From Tilletia caries (Eukaryota; Basidiomycota; Exobasidiomycetes; Tilletiales; Tilletiaceae): 64,000 nt of DNA. Below the pieces are notes generated by a model. The model was not told the origin of the DNA. It did no database searches and saw only the letters and a list, made by a program, of their open reading frames with translations. Location of the stretch: NCBI GenBank assembly GCA_032718865.1, contig JALUTQ010000001.1, positions 744,001-808,000 of the forward strand, in the 5' to 3' direction. The first letter of the stretch is position 1, and the number at the start of each line of letters is the position of its first letter. The position numbers and the translations under genes are program-made. Shown here piece after piece: positions 8,408 through 21,000 of the stretch.

Positions 8408-10593
8408 TAGCTACCATCTGTGAGAAATGCAATCTTCCTTACTTAGTAGCCTCAGACAGCTCTGATCACTTCCTGCGCCCGACCACGACCATGATGTCCG
8501 ACACAGGGGGAGACTATGTCATTTTTTTTCTTCAATCTATGAAAACGATAGCTACAGTCTCGCCGAGCATGAGAGTGAAGGTCTGAAAGAGAACGGATGA
8601 GAATTGAGCGAGTACTGTCAGTGACAAGTTGGCGAAGACTCGGGTGAGAGCGCGCTGACATGTCCTGCCTCAGCAGGATTTTAGTATTTTAGTATCATCT
8701 TTAACCAGCCAACAAGGGGCTTCTGAGCATCGACCTCGTTCGGGCCTTCGAGGAAAACCTAGCCAGAGTCGTTGTGATCTGATCGCTGAGCTATGAAGCG
8801 GCTCAAGCCGCGAGCATTACAACTTCTCATACAGATTTCTCGGGCTTACTCCTCCAAAAGACTGGACATGAAGATGGCGGAAGGGCAATCAGTTTGTCAA
8901 AAGCAGGCCAAATATTTTTGGTCCTGGTATCGAATGAAACGATGGATTCCCAAGCATTGTGCAACCGGCTGTAACCATGAAACTCAGGTTGGCGGGCGTA
9001 AAATATATATTTCCGATTCCGAAGCAATATGCAAACTGCTCTAGATAACTTGTTCCATCTCTATCCGTTAACATCTACCTCCGCGATGGCAGAGCCCCCT
9101 GGGGATGGTCCACCTGTTTTCCGAGCTGTGCTGCTTGGTCCCTTGGGTCTTGGTCCCGTCAACCAAGGTTTTGAACCCACCAAGGCTCGTTGCGGCCGGT
9201 GGAGATCACGGAGGTCATGCTGGGAGGACGCGGAGTGAGGATGCGAGGACCAGGACCAGAAGGATCCCATGCCAGCATGGTTATTCAAGCCCTTGCCGGT
9301 CGGGAGCTTGGCACTTCCCATGCACCGCCGTCCAACAGCAGAGTCCCGCACTCCCACCTCAGCACTCGGGCCTCAGCGGATGATGCATCGACGTGAGCAG
9401 GTCGCAGACTCGCAGATCTTGCCGATCCTGTCTTACTTTCGTGGGCGTGCGAGAGTGCGAGACCATTTTTGGATCACGATTCACACCTCGCAACAAAGCT
9501 TTAGTCTCTGTTTACTCAAATCGATCAAAGCTTACGCCCTTACTGCGCTTGCCGCCTCCCTTCAGCGCTTCAGCACCCGGGGTACGCCGGGCACCGCCTG
9601 CCTTCACGTCCGCCCATTATTCGACCCCCTCCCCTTCCGCCCTTTGCCTTTCCAACGGGATTGAGGTAGCTCGGAGCTCCTGATGACCTTCTCTGTTTCC
9701 TTTGGCCCCTCCAGCAGCAGGTTCCAGCTCCGTCGGCGTCGAGCCGTCGAGGACAAGGAACAGGTGAACAAGGAAGCGGGTTCCAATCGATTTGAACGAT
9801 TCTTCGAATCTCCAGCCAGCATGCAGCGCCCTTACTACGGCCTTCTCCTTCCGAAGGTCAGCCTTTATCAGGCCAGCTAGCGAGTCGAGCTAATTGCAGG
9901 CTTTCGGCTGCTTTGTGCGGGCATCCGCCCTCTCATCAAGCCCCAAGGCTGAAGCCAGCGCTTCAGCTCCACAGTCCACTACATACTGCGCCTTTGACTC
10001 ACTCACTAACTGCTGGAATTGCTCTGACATCTGACGCCCTTCATTTTCCAAAGGTTCCAATAATGAATTTGCTTATTTGCAGGTTGCTGCGACGCTGCTG
10101 TCACACAAGCGGCAAAGGAGCGCCGAGCGAGCGACGCCGGGGCCATCCAGGGCATGGCTGATGCGCCGAAGCCTGAGGCGGGCGGCGGGCGAGGAGCCTG
10201 AGGCGGGCGGCGGGCGAGGAGCCTGTTCCGCTAACACAAATTATCCCTCCCTTTTTCCTGCTCATCGCTCATAATCCTCCTTCCTTCGCCGACTGTTTCT
10301 GCTTGACACCCACTATCTCCCTTTCTTGCTGCTACCAACTGCCAACTGACCCTCCTGTTTCTTCTCCCTTCCCCCTTCCAAAAAGCTTGCACCTCTCTGC
10401 CGGATTGCAAACTCTCGCCGCTCTCTCTCTATCACACACTCAAGGAAACATATCTTCCAGCCAGACGCTGTCCCGGAATCATTCCCTCTCACATTCTTTC
10501 AACCCAACCCCCTCCTCTCCGAACACCTCCCCTCCCAACTCCCAACTCGACTCTCTTTTTTACTCCCACCTGAAGGAAACCTCCCTTACAACA
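8408..10593. other. Long stretch without a supported gene
   Basis: Only short open frames with no recognisable motif, for example an 83-codon plus-strand frame at 8793-9044. The last 350 bp before 10594 are pyrimidine-rich (ctctct, ccctcc), typical of a fungal promoter and 5' leader of the following gene. Confidence 0.4.
10150..10221. repeat. Tandem repeat, 25-bp unit, about 2.5 copies
   Basis: The unit agcctgaggcgggcggcggg plus cgagg repeats with one difference at the first copy. Confidence 0.75.
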
Positions 10594-11424
10594 ATGCAGC
10601 TCAAGAACGTCTTTTTCTCGGTCCTTGCCCTCGGCACGGTGTGCTCTGCCGCCATCGCCCACCCGAACCACGTCAGTCTCTCCCGCAAGGCGGTTGATTC
10701 CAAGTCTGCTGTGAGTACTGCAGCTATGATGTGAGACACAAAGGGAAAGAAAGAAGGAAATGGCACTGAACGCGCCAACATCTCGAATCGCAGCTCGTCG
10801 ACCCCGTCGTCAACCTGCACCTAACCCTGACAGTCCCCATCAAGGAGATCGTCGGCACCGTCGAGGCCACTCTCGCCACCGTGGGCAGCGCAGTGGATCT
10901 CACCGAGAGCGCAGTGCACCAACTCTCCGACTCCCTGAAACCCTACATCGACGATATCACCGACGCCGTCGAGTCCACGGCCGAGTACCTCGTCTCCGCC
11001 CTCCAGAAGGGCACCCTCATCCTGACGGACGACCTCAAGGCCGCCGCCCAAGCGGTGGGCGACGCGTTGGCGCTCGTGCTGAAGAAGCTCGAGATGACGG
11101 GCGAGCTGGTTATGAAGACGTTGAAGGAGGAGGTGTATGGGCTTGCGCAGGCGGGGATGTTCCTCTTTGGCCAGCTGGAGCACCTTGTGGAGGGGTTGGC
11201 GAAGGCGATCCAGGGGACCGTGGAGGAGTTGGTCGTCAGGGCCAACAAGGTCGGGGCGGATGTTGATGGGCTTTTGTTCGCTATTGGGAAGTCGTTGGGT
11301 CAGATCCTTCGTGAGTAGTGGTTTTCTGGCATTGCGTTTCTCCCACCTCTTGAGGATGGGCAACAGCGTTGGGACTGACACCGATGTGCATCCTCTTACC
11401 ACAGACGACCTTCTCTTTGGATGA
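10594..11424 (+). CDS. Small secreted protein with helical body
   Basis: Three exons: 10594-10710, 10794-11310 and 11405-11424, joining in frame to 217 aa. The N-terminus is a clear signal peptide (MQLKNVFFSVLALG then CSAAIA before HPN). The mature part is rich in Ala, Leu, Val, Lys and Glu in heptad-like order (for example LKAAAQAVGDALALVLKKLE), suggesting long amphipathic helices, with no Cys pattern of a hydrophobin. The last intron could be skipped, giving a stop right after ILRE at 11318; its donor (GTGAGT) and acceptor (CCACAG) are good, so I prefer the spliced form ending HDLLFG. Family not recognised; it could be a cell-surface or effector-like protein. Confidence 0.7.
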
Positions 11425-12195
11425 AGACCTTTTCGACCCCGCCTCTTTCCCCCCGCCTCGACTCCAACTCCACGGCCCCATCGCCCGCATCACACCTTCA
11501 CCTTCCCACCAACACCATCTCCACGGAATGGGGAACACACCCCCAACCCTCTTTTACTTTTATCCCCCCCTTCCCTTCTTCTACTTCTGTATTACCCACA
11601 CTTCCATCACCCTTTCTTCCCCTTCTTGGATTTTACTTGCATGGACCAAGTAAATCAGAACAATAGACATTTGTTTCCTTACCTCGAAGTCACCTTTGCT
11701 CTGACATGCCTTTAACTAGCCTCATGACGCGAAGGGGGAGGCGGACCTTGGACCTTCTTTTTTCGTTTTGGGTGATGGATTGCCTTTGTCGGTTCGCGAG
11801 GAAGGGGGGAACAGAGATGGTGGGACGAAGAACAAGGGGAAAAGAAAAGAGAAAAGGTGCCGGGAACAAATGGACTGCTGAAACCGGAGAGCCGTTCGTG
11901 GATTCTTGGGGGAAGGATGGTTTTGTTGAAATCAAACGGTGAGCGGGATGGCGATGGCGATGGCGGTGTGGGTAGACAAAGGCTCGAGGTGATGCCCCAT
12001 GGTCGTGTTTGGCGGGTCGCGGAGCAGCACTAGTCGCCTTTTTCGATCCGGCTTTTATGCCCTCCGCCGAACGAGATGAGGTGGCCAAGGAGACAAGGGT
12101 CGGCCCCAATCACCATCGATCGACTGAACCCTCCCGACACGCGTCGTCGTCGTTCCTCCCTCCTCCCCCCCTCCCTCCTCTCCACATCCGCCACC
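11425..12195. other. Intergenic region between convergent genes
   Basis: 3' regions of the secreted protein gene (plus) and eIF4E (minus). No supported gene. The part at about 12080-12195, just behind the eIF4E stop, recurs behind both eIF4E pseudogenes at 38440-38528 and 43986-44083. Confidence 0.6.
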
Positions 12196-13322
12196 TCAGA
12201 GCATCATCTTCTTCCCCTTCTTCTTCTCACTCTCCCTGTGCGACTGGAACTCGACCTCGGTCGCGAACCCACTCGACCCCGCACCAGCTTTACCCTCCAA
12301 CTTATAACCCAACACATTCACCTTGAACTGCTTGCCGATGTCGATGAGCCTCGTGGCCAGCTTGGTCTCGGGGGCGTCGGCGTTGGGATTGGAGGCGTGG
12401 GCCTCGAGGTCGTCGTCCGCTCTGCGGGTCCAGATCACGATTCGGTAGAAGTTCGGACGGGCGGACATGATTACGCCGGTGACGAGTTCGTCTTCGAAAC
12501 TGCCTGCTTGGTTGGGGACGTTTTCTGGGTAGGAGGCTTCGAGAGTCTCTCCAATGGCTTGGAGCATCTGTGAAGCGGATTTGAAGCGTGTCAGATTTTT
12601 GTTGAGAAGGGAAAGAGAGAGCGATAGATACTGACAGTGTGGAGCCAGAGGGTGTTGATGGACTCTCTGGACTTGTCGCGGGGGAGCTGGATGGACCACT
12701 TGCCGCCGTTAGCATTGGCAGGATCCTCCCACGCAGGCCGGATGCCATCCTTAAAGAGGTAGTAGTTGGCCCGGGCGGGGAGATCCGAGGGCGGGATGAT
12801 GTTGTTGTAGAGACCCCAGAACTCCTCAACAGACTCAATGGTGACGACCTTGACCTGGTCCTCACCCCAGGCATCTTTACCGCCCGGTGCACCTTTACCC
12901 CCACCGTGACCGCCTCCTCCTCCGCCGCCCTTGGTGGACGGGTTGTCGAACCAGAGGGTCCAGGTGTTCCAGAGCGGGTGCTTGACGTTGAAGTGGTTCT
13001 GGTCCTGGAAAACAGTGGTGATGACGTCGAGATCGGCGTCGGTGCCGGTGGAAGCGAAGGAGGCGTTGGATTGGTCGACCGAGTTGTCTGTTATTGATGA
13101 GTCGGAGGGGGCGGAGGACATGCCAGCTGTTTGCTGTTGTGTTGATGACGAGGCGGCGGCATCACTGCCTGCGTCCTTCTGCTGCTGCTGTACCTTGGAA
13201 GCGACGGAAGCCATGGCTGCGTCTACTGCTGCGCGGGAGGAAGCGAGCGGGTGTGGGGGAAGCGAAGAGATGTTGTTGTTCTTGTTGGCGGCTGTGTTTG
13301 CTGACTGTCCGTCGCTGGACAT
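12196..13322 (-). CDS. Translation initiation factor eIF4E (mRNA cap-binding protein)
   Basis: Two exons: 13322-12636 and 12567-12196, intron 65 nt with GTCAGT donor and CACAG acceptor, about 352 aa. The N-terminal 110 residues are a low-complexity Ser/Ala/Gln tail; the cap-binding fold follows with HPLWNTWTLWFDNP, then VEEFWGLYNNI, the cap-stacking and Glu block RPAWEDPANANGGKW, and IVIWTRR after the intron. All the expected Trp residues are present, so this copy should be functional. A Gly run (GGGGGGGHGGG) is inserted after the first strand. eIF4E binds the 5' cap in the eIF4F complex in the cytoplasm. This is the intact source of two pseudogenes at 38.5-39.7 and 44.1-45.2 kb. The start is the first ATG before the low-complexity tail. 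Confidence 0.95.
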
Positions 13323-14266
13323 GGGAAGGAGACGAAGAGCTGATCGAGAGAGAGAGAGACTGTCGCTGTGTGCTGTACGAATGGGTGGTAGCAAGTAGTG
13401 GAAGCCTGCGCCTTTCCGTTGTTGGATGCTGGCTGAGCGCCTGAGTGAGGTGCAGAAAAAAAGAGACGCGGGCTCGAGCGCTGGAGAGGCGTGCTGTCTG
13501 GGGACGAGAAAAAGAAAGCTGCGACGGATTGTCGATAGCGGCGAGAGCGAGACTGGGTGCGACCGACGGAAACTGCGGACTGCGAGGCGAGTGTGTATCA
13601 GAGAGAGAGAGAAGCGAGAACAGAAGAGATCGACGTCGTCTTCCTCACGCAAATGGATGAGGCGAACCCATGCCAGGCTCACACAAAAGAAAATAATCAA
13701 TAAGCCACGGAAAAGTCACGTCACGTGGTATTGTTCTCAGTCACGTGCATCTGTCGCGCTTCCACCCACTCGAAGTCGGGAAGGAGTCCAACCGAACATC
13801 GTCCCGCCCGAGTAGTCAAGGAGAGGAGCACGCTTCCTCTGCCAGCCTGGGGCCTGGACACGCGCCTGCCCGCCCTCAGCGATGGCTTGAGCTGAGAGTG
13901 ACGATATGTATAGACACGCGACTGATCGTTCTGCCGCCTGTGTGTGGTTTCTGCGAGCGATGAGATGAGGTCTGGCGGTCAGATGAAGGTGACATGGAGC
14001 TGGATGCGATGCACGTACAGAACCACGACCTCCTGTTGCAGTCATCTGGAGTCAGGGAGGTATGTACTCCTTCTCAGCGCTCACCACGTACTAGCTACTA
14101 GTAGTGACTACTGACTGCGGGTATACCTAGCGAACAAGAGAGGAGGACAGGATCCAAACGGGTGAGGTTCTCTGTTGTTACCTTGTGTTGCGCGCTCGTA
14201 GACTTCGGGGCTGAATAGCATTTGCCTGGTTCCCTCATCTTTCATGTAGCCAAGCTGCCACCCCGA
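13323..14266. promoter_or_regulatory. Divergent promoter region of eIF4E and the CDF transporter
   Basis: 944 bp between two divergent starts, no supported gene. Contains GA/CT-rich tracts next to eIF4E and two E-boxes (separate entry). Confidence 0.5.
13722..13747. promoter_or_regulatory. Pair of CACGTG E-boxes spaced 20 bp
   Basis: cacgtg at 13722-13727 and 13742-13747, about 400 bp upstream of eIF4E. Fungal bHLH factors of the Cbf1/Pho4 type bind CACGTG; use here is inferred. Confidence 0.45.
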
Positions 14267-16209
14267 ATGCGCGCCCTCCTCGCTCCTTCCACGTACGCTT
14301 TTCGTCTCTCCCCCCCGTCTCCATCCTCATCCTCCTCCGTCCTCCGAGCAGCCCTCGTCCGACGCGTATACAGCACCAACAACAACACCAACACCAAAAA
14401 GGACAGGCCAACAGCTCCCACCCTCCTCAACCCAGCACCCCCGGCACCCCTCCCTCCCTCACGACGAGGCCCGCCCACGACCCGCCTCGTACGCTGGCAG
14501 AGACCAGAAGACGAAGAAGATCAGTATCTCTCAAATAACAACCCATCAGCTCCCCTCGGTCGCTCCTTCTCTCCCCCCCACAGCAGCGCATCCACCTTCT
14601 CCTTCCACCAGCCCCAACACTACGCCTCCAAGTCGACAGCCATCAGGATCAGACAGCCTTCCAGTTCGGCCCTCTTCGCTTTCTACCCGGCCACGACTGC
14701 AACCGCTGTCTCAAGGCAGGCTTCGATCGACAATCCACCCTCTCCTGTCATCAAGAACAACAACAGCAGCGAAACGATCGCTCCTACCATGTCCGCACAG
14801 CCAGAACTCACACAGCGCAAGCCTGATTCGGCAGCAGTTGCCAAGGAAACCAACGGTGTCGCGACGCATGACCACCACGACCATTCCCACTCGCACGCGC
14901 ATTCGCACTCGCACTCGCACTCCCTGAACCCCTTCGCAGCTCACTCCCATGCCCACGGCCACGACCACGGCTCCGCCGCCGAAGCCGACGCGCTCCTCGC
15001 CGCCCTCAAAGGCCGCGGCGACCGCGGCTCCAACATCACCCTCCTCGGCCTCTTCGCCAACATCCTGCTCTCCGCCTCGAAAGGCCTCGCAGGCGTCTAC
15101 CTCAACTCCGCCGCCCTCCTCGCGGACGCAGCGCACTCCCTCTCGGACATGTTCTCGGACCTGGTCACGCTGTTCTGCTGGAAGATGAGCCAGTTGCCGG
15201 CGAGCGAGACGCACCCGCTGGGGTATGGGAAGTACGAGACTATGGGTGGGCTGGGGGTTAGTCTTGTGCTTGTTGCGGGCAGCTTGGGGATTGGCTTTCA
15301 TTCGTATGGGCTGTTGTTGGAGGCGTTGCAGCCGACGTTGGCGCATGCGCCGCATGCTATTCAGGTCTTGAGTAGCTGGACGGGCTCGTTGGCTAGTGTC
15401 GGTGCGCATTTGCATGATCATGGGGGAGGGGCTGAGGCGGGACATTCGCATTCGCATCATGGCGCCGCGGAAGGGGGGGTGTTGGATCCGAATGCGATGT
15501 GGTTCGCTCTGATGAGTATTCTTGTCAAGGAATGGCTGTACCATGCCACCCTCAAGATTGCGCGCGAGGAGAATAGCTCCGTCCTTGAGGTGCGTACCTT
15601 CCCTTCTCTTTGAGCAACGAAGTTTTGTAAACTGAAACCCTACCACCCCCCAAAAAATGGTAGGCCAACGCAATCCACCACCGCTCCGACTCCCTCTCCT
15701 CCGGCGTCACCTTCCTCGCCATCGGCGGCTCCTGGCTCGGGTTCCCCATCCTCGACCCCCTCGGCGGTCTCCTCGTCGCAGCCCTGATCGGCAAACAGGG
15801 TGCCGAACTCCTACTCTCCGCCCTGGCCGAGCTGAGCGACCGCGGCGTGGACGGGGAGACGTTGGTTGGCTTTCGGGCCGTGTTGGATGATGTCCAGGCT
15901 GAGTTCTCGCTATCGCAAACGGGGTCAGTGACATCAGGGAAGGGTGCCCATTTGCAAGGGTGGCACACCCTCCGCGCGATCAAGAGCGGGGTGAGCATCT
16001 TTATCGACGTGACGCTCGTCATGCCGCCGGAGACGACGCTGGCGGAGGCCCGCGCGGTCGAGGGTGTTGTTGTGGACCGGTTGAGGCGCAGTCGGAAGGG
16101 GGTCAAGGAGGTTAGGGTGCAGTTGTCTACTGCCTTTCCCCCTTCTTCTTCTTCTTCTTGTGGGACGGAGCCTGGTGGGAGGGGGAAGGTGGGGAATAAG
16201 GCGGAGTGA
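14267..16209 (+). CDS. Cation diffusion facilitator, mitochondrial MMT1/2-type metal transporter
   Basis: Two exons: 14267-15589 and 15664-16209, phase 0 intron (GTGCGT...GTAG), 622 aa. The N-terminus is Arg/Ser-rich without acids and ends in RRVYST, like a mitochondrial presequence. A His-rich loop (about residues 202-245, HDHHDHSHSHAHSHSHSH) precedes the CDF core. The first membrane span reads NITLLGLFANILLSASKGL, followed by the metal-site segment AALLADAAHSLSDMFSD; a second His/Asp site is NAIHHRSDSLSSG at the start of exon 2; a cytosolic C-terminal domain follows. A second His-rich loop (HDHGGGAEAGHSHSHH) lies in the middle. MMT proteins move iron (or Mn/Zn) across the inner mitochondrial membrane. 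The frame is open further upstream but only from a TTG; the first ATG fits the targeting peptide. Its 5' third is the source of many repeated fragments at 37.7-46.1 kb. Confidence 0.9.
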
Positions 16210-16551
16210 GGGGAGTAGGTGTAATTTCATCAGTCCTTACTTGTTACATATCTCAACTTCGTCTTTTTTACCATTTTCTTACACGTGTTGTGCGGGTTTC
16301 GTCTCGATGGAGGTCGCGCTCTGGAGCTTCGATTGAGCAGGGAGGATGGGAAGGGGGAGGAAATGCTACAGAACAGAAGAGGCCCCTGGCGGAAGGAAGT
16401 GTCTGGAGATGCGACCGGCGGGGGTTGCGATATGTACAGGGAAGTAACCGGTGAGGGGGGAGGAGAGAAATACCGAAAGATAGAAAAAGAGATGCAGTGT
16501 CCGTGGAATTCAAAATTGGGTGGTAGAAAGAAGTGTAGGCCGGGCCGGGTC

Positions 16552-17742
16552 TCATAGGTCGCTTGGCACCTGGCTGGCCTCGGTGAGAGAAGCTGCGCGC
16601 TCGCGCCAGTCGGAGAGAAAGTCTGCGAACTGGACATCCCGTAGAGAGAGGGACGTCGCGCCCGACTCTATGAGCTGTAACCGAGGCGCCACATCCTCCG
16701 CCTCCTCCGATCTCCTCCGTCCCGAGCCACCGACACCGAGAGCCTTGAGGATATCATCGAGCGACCCGCCCGCCTGACCGAGCAAACTCGTGATGGAGCT
16801 GGCGGGTATCGGACAGGTGAATTTGGGCGAGACGGAGAAGGAGAACGGGATGGCGAGGAAGAGTACGGAGAGATGAGCGTTCATCTTGAAGGTGAAGTCG
16901 AGCTGGGATGCCGAGCTGCCCGAGAGCCAGCCGCACTTGGTGGCAATGTCGGTGATCAGACTGCGGTCGTCGTCGGTGGAGGCGTCATATGCGACGACGA
17001 ACGGCAGACTGAAGGTCGTATTTGCGTTCTTCCCAATGGGGACATTCGTGACCTTCCCGCGTCCGATGGGCACGGTTGGTCGGACGGCGTCATAGCCCAC
17101 CGCCTCGAGCTCGGTCAACGTAGCCGAGATCGCGTTCGGGTTCGCAACCGTAATATCGACGGACATGTTGAAGGAGAGCGACGTCTTGCCCAACGTCGGG
17201 ATGGTCTGGTTCGACGAGATCGCTCCGATGGCCACGTTGGGGGGCCGGGCGAAGGTGATGATGAGCAACACGGCGGAGAGGGCTACGATGAGGCCGAGGA
17301 GGAGGACGCAGCAGAGGGAGCGGAGGATTTTGATGGGTGTGGAACGACGTTGGAAGGCGGAGCGGTGGGCGTGGGTCCAGATGCCGGATCGGCCGTAGGC
17401 TGCTGCCCCATCGGGTGCGTCTGTATAGGCTCCCTTTCTGGAGGATGTCGGGGCTGCGTTGCGGGTTGGGTAGTCGTGGGATGGATCAGCGCCGGTGTTG
17501 TTGAAAGTGTTTGAGTATAGCTCTGGGCGTTCCTTGGTCGGGGCTAGCTCGTTGGACGCGGGGGCGTGTGGCTGGCCATGGTCGTCGTTGAAGGCGCCGT
17601 GCTCGTTGGGAGGTGGTGCTGACTGTGCTGTTGCTGATGGCTGGTTCTCGTACGATGCCTGTGAGTATGGGGACTGGAAGGGGTAGTCTGCGCCTGCGCT
17701 GTCGACGCCGTGTTGCTGCTGCTGCTGCTGCTGCTGAGCCAT
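16552..17742 (-). CDS. LEA-2-type single-span membrane protein
   Basis: One exon of 396 aa from the ATG at 17742 (the open frame continues upstream only from GTG). Order: Gln run, Pro/Ser/Ala-rich N-terminal half, basic patch [16 protein letters not shown], one membrane span (about residues 140-165, [19 protein letters not shown]), then an extracytoplasmic beta-rich domain with [20 protein letters not shown] and [14 protein letters not shown], the NPN pattern typical of LEA-2 (water-stress, Hin1-like) folds. The tail is Ser/Leu-rich. Fungal members of this architecture are mostly vacuolar or secretory; the function here is not known. It is divergent from the GH5 gene. Confidence 0.65.
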   Translation of the reverse strand: MAQQQQQQQQHGVDSAGADYPFQSPYSQASYENQPSATAQSAPPPNEHGAFNDDHGQPHAPASNELAPTKERPELYSNTFNNTGADPSHDYPTRNAAPTSSRKGAYTDAPDGAAAYGRSGIWTHAHRSAFQRRSTPIKILRSLCCVLLLGLIVALSAVLLIITFARPPNVAIGAISSNQTIPTLGKTSLSFNMSVDITVANPNAISATLTELEAVGYDAVRPTVPIGRGKVTNVPIGKNANTTFSLPFVVAYDASTDDDRSLITDIATKCGWLSGSSASQLDFTFKMNAHLSVLFLAIPFSFSVSPKFTCPIPASSITSLLGQAGGSLDDILKALGVGGSGRRRSEEAEDVAPRLQLIESGATSLSLRDVQFADFLSDWRERAASLTEASQVPSDL

Positions 17743-18074
17743 GCTGTCTATGTGCTGCTGCTTGCTGTTGTTGTTGCTGCCGATGTCAAGATTATTATGT
17801 ATTTGCGGTGGCCGAGCGCGAGTTGGGACTTTGGGAGCCTTCGATGCTGTCACACGCAGGGCAGTGCAACTCAGGGCGAGGTGGAGGTGGTCACGTGCTC
17901 ATGACATCATCGACCCAGGCACGAAATATGGCCCCACCCCCGGGCCCCGAGCCTCGTGCCTGGTCAGCCAGCCCACGCCCCTCCCAAGCTTCCCACCCTT
18001 GCCAGTTCCCACCCTCGCTCTGTCCCTCATCCCCACGCAGACACGACCCCCCCAAGCCTGAGCAGAGCAGAGCG
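17743..18074. promoter_or_regulatory. Divergent promoter of the LEA-2 and GH5 genes with an E-box and a CRE-like site
   Basis: cacgtg at 17892-17897 is followed by tgacatca at 17902-17909, a one-mismatch form of the CRE/ATF site TGACGTCA. Both sit in the 332 bp between divergent starts. Binding is inferred. Confidence 0.4.
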
Positions 18075-21000
18075 ATGGCGCACCGCGTATCCGAGCGATC
18101 CCCGCTGACAGGCAACCCCGTCCCGCCGCACTTCCTCCACGCCTCCGACGCCTACTTCCGCGACACCGCCGGACGCGCCGTCCTCCTCCGCGGCGTCAAT
18201 CTCTCCGGCTCCTCCAAGGCTCCCGTCGACAAACCATCCCAGGAGAGAGAAGGATTCTGGGAAGATGCTGAGCATGGCACCGAGCTCTCCTTTGTCGGAC
18301 GCCCGCTTGATATCACGGACGGCTCGGCTGATGTCCATCTGGCCCGGTTGAAGAGTTGGGGCTTTAACTCCTTTCGGTATGTCTTTACCTGGGAGGCACT
18401 CGAACATGACGGCCCGGGAAAGTACGACCATGAGTTCATTCAGTACACCGTCGATGTCCTTCGCAAGATCAAGCAGTACGGCTTCCGCGTATACATGGAC
18501 CCACATCAGGATCTCGTGAGCTTCTCTCTCTCTCTCTCCCTCCCTTACAGACCTAGTCAATCGAGAGTGCGCTGACATTCGATCCTGATCATATACAGTT
18601 CTCACGCTTCACCGGCGGGTCCGGCGCACCGTTCTGGGTCCTCCCCGCCTGCGGCATGAACCCGCGCAACTTCACCCCGACCCAAGCCGCCCTCATCCAC
18701 TCCGAATGGCCGAACCAGGAAGACCCGTCGCCGATCGACTTCCCAGACATGATCTGGGCAACCAACTACACCCGTCTCGCAGCGGCCACTCTCTCCGTCC
18801 TCTTCTTTGCCGGCCGCGACTATGCGCCCAAGTGCATCATCGACGGCGTCAATATCCAGGACTGGCTCCAGTCTCATTTTATCAAGGCTGTCACTCAGCT
18901 CGCACAAGCCATCGCGGCTGCCGACGATGGTGATCTGCTCGATTCGTGTGTCGTTGGTTGGGACTCCATGAACGAGCCGAACCCGACGTACATCGGTCTG
19001 ACGGCGCTCAACAAGCTTCCCGCCCACTGGAGACTCCGCAAGGGGCCCATGCCCACCCCTCTGCAAAGCTTCATCACAGGCGTGGGGAAACCACAGGAAA
19101 TCGACAAGTATATATTCGGACCTGTCGGACCTAAAAAGCAAGGTTCTCTCGTCGTCGATTCGAAGGGGAGGAGCATCTGGATGACCGCCGCTGAGGACGA
19201 GCAGAAGGGCGGGTCCAAGTGGGGCTGGAGCCGACACCCGGATTGGCCCCTCGGCCAGTGTCTCTGGGCTGCCCATGGCGTCTGGAACGAGTCCACGAAC
19301 GAGCTGCTCGACTCGACCTACTTCAGCAAGTACGGCGGACCGAGCGGCACCCGATCCGTCGAGTTTGTCGAAGACTACTGGCTGCCTCACTGGCGGGCGT
19401 ACTCATCTGCCATCCGGCCCTTCCACCCTGAGGCGATCATGTTCATGCAGCCCCCCGTCTTTGAGCCGCCGCCGAAGGGTCTGACGGAGGACGACCTTCG
19501 CCACCGGGCCTGTGTGTCCAGTCATTTCTACGACGGCCTCACGCTTATCACCAAGCACTGGAACTGGTTCAATGCCGATGCTGTTGGCTTGCTCCGGGGT
19601 AAATATCTCGGTGTGCCCTTTGCGCTGAAGTTCGGGTACAAGGCCATCCGGCAGTGCATGCGCGACCAGCTTGGCTACCTCCGCTCCGATACACTCGACG
19701 TCGTGGGACAGTATCCGACCATCATTGGCGAGATTGGGATCCCTTTCGATCTCGACAAGCGCAAGGCGTACTATGGCGATGAGAAAGGTAAAGGGAAGGG
19801 AGACTTCTCGGCACAGTTGGCTGCGCTGGATGCGAGCATCAACGCATGCGATGGAACGAACATGCTCTCGTACTCGCTCTGGACGTACTGCCCGGACAAC
19901 ACGCACAAGTGGGGCGACGGATGGAATGGCGAGGATCTCAGTCTGTGGGGGTTGGACGATGTGAAGACGGTTTCGTCTGCGGCTGTCAACGCTGGTGGTA
20001 GGGGTGGTCATCAGATGGCGATGAGCGCACCGGGTTCGAGTTCGAATGTGGACTTGCTTTCGGCCATGACCACCCAGACGGCGGGCGACTCGGTATCCTC
20101 CCTAGACCCCGCCTCGTCCACCTTTGAGCTGAACCTCGGCGACGGCAGCAGCAGTTCGCAAGCCTTGCCAGCCCTATCGAACGGCGCGCGCTCGGCTGCT
20201 GCTTTCATCCGGCCATTCCCACGGGCGTGTAACGGGGTGCCGATCGAGATCAACTTTGACATCAAGACGTCCGAGTTTGAGTTTACGCTTGAGGTGGAGC
20301 CGGAGGATTTGGCCTCTCAGCCGGTTTCTGCTGATAAGCTTGCGTCCTTGTCGTTGTTGTCGGGTTCGACTACGGCAGCACGGGCGGCGGGGGTGTTGCC
20401 GACGGAGATCTTCTTGCCGTTCATACATTATGCGCGGGATGGGAATGGGGCGAGTGCGATGGGGAACTTTGATGTGAAGGGGGAGGGATTTGCGAGTGCG
20501 GGTGGGAAGCGGAATAAGCGGCGGGCCGCAGCGGCGGCGGCGAAAGATCTGGCCATGTCTGCTTCTGCATCGTCCTCTGCCTCTCCCATCGCCTCTGGCT
20601 CGGCGTCGACATCGACGGACCCGAGCGGCTCGGTCACGCCGAATCAGCTCGGACTGCCACCGCTGGACTCGGTCGAGTTTGATGTTGAGGTGGAGGTGTC
20701 TGCGGGGACGTGGGAGATCCGGGATCAGTACCTGTACTGGAGCCTGCCCGCTTCGGCTGGAGACGTGGATGCGGTGAAGGTGGTGCTGGAGGCTGCAGCG
20801 GCGGCTGTAGCGGCCGCGGAGGAGGAAGGGGGCAGTAGTTCGGGGCGACAGTCTTCCAGGGCTGCCAGGCGGGAGAAGCGGAATGCCAGGTCGAATGCAG
20901 CGTCAGCGGCGGCATCGGCAGCATCGGATACGGCGGCTGGAGAGGGACCTACTTCGTACCCGTTGAGTCGGACGGGGTCGAGCTCGGGCCAGCCTAAGAC

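Noticed and set aside
13426..13815. Plus-strand frame in the eIF4E/CDF intergenic region
   Set aside because: Arg/Glu-rich, purine-tract product on the opposite strand of the eIF4E leader, no motif.
14222..14266. Upstream extension of the CDF transporter (TTG start)
   Set aside because: Starts with a non-ATG codon; the first ATG at 14267 gives a proper mitochondrial-type presequence. This 5' flank stretch does recur at 40.98 kb, but as captured flank DNA.
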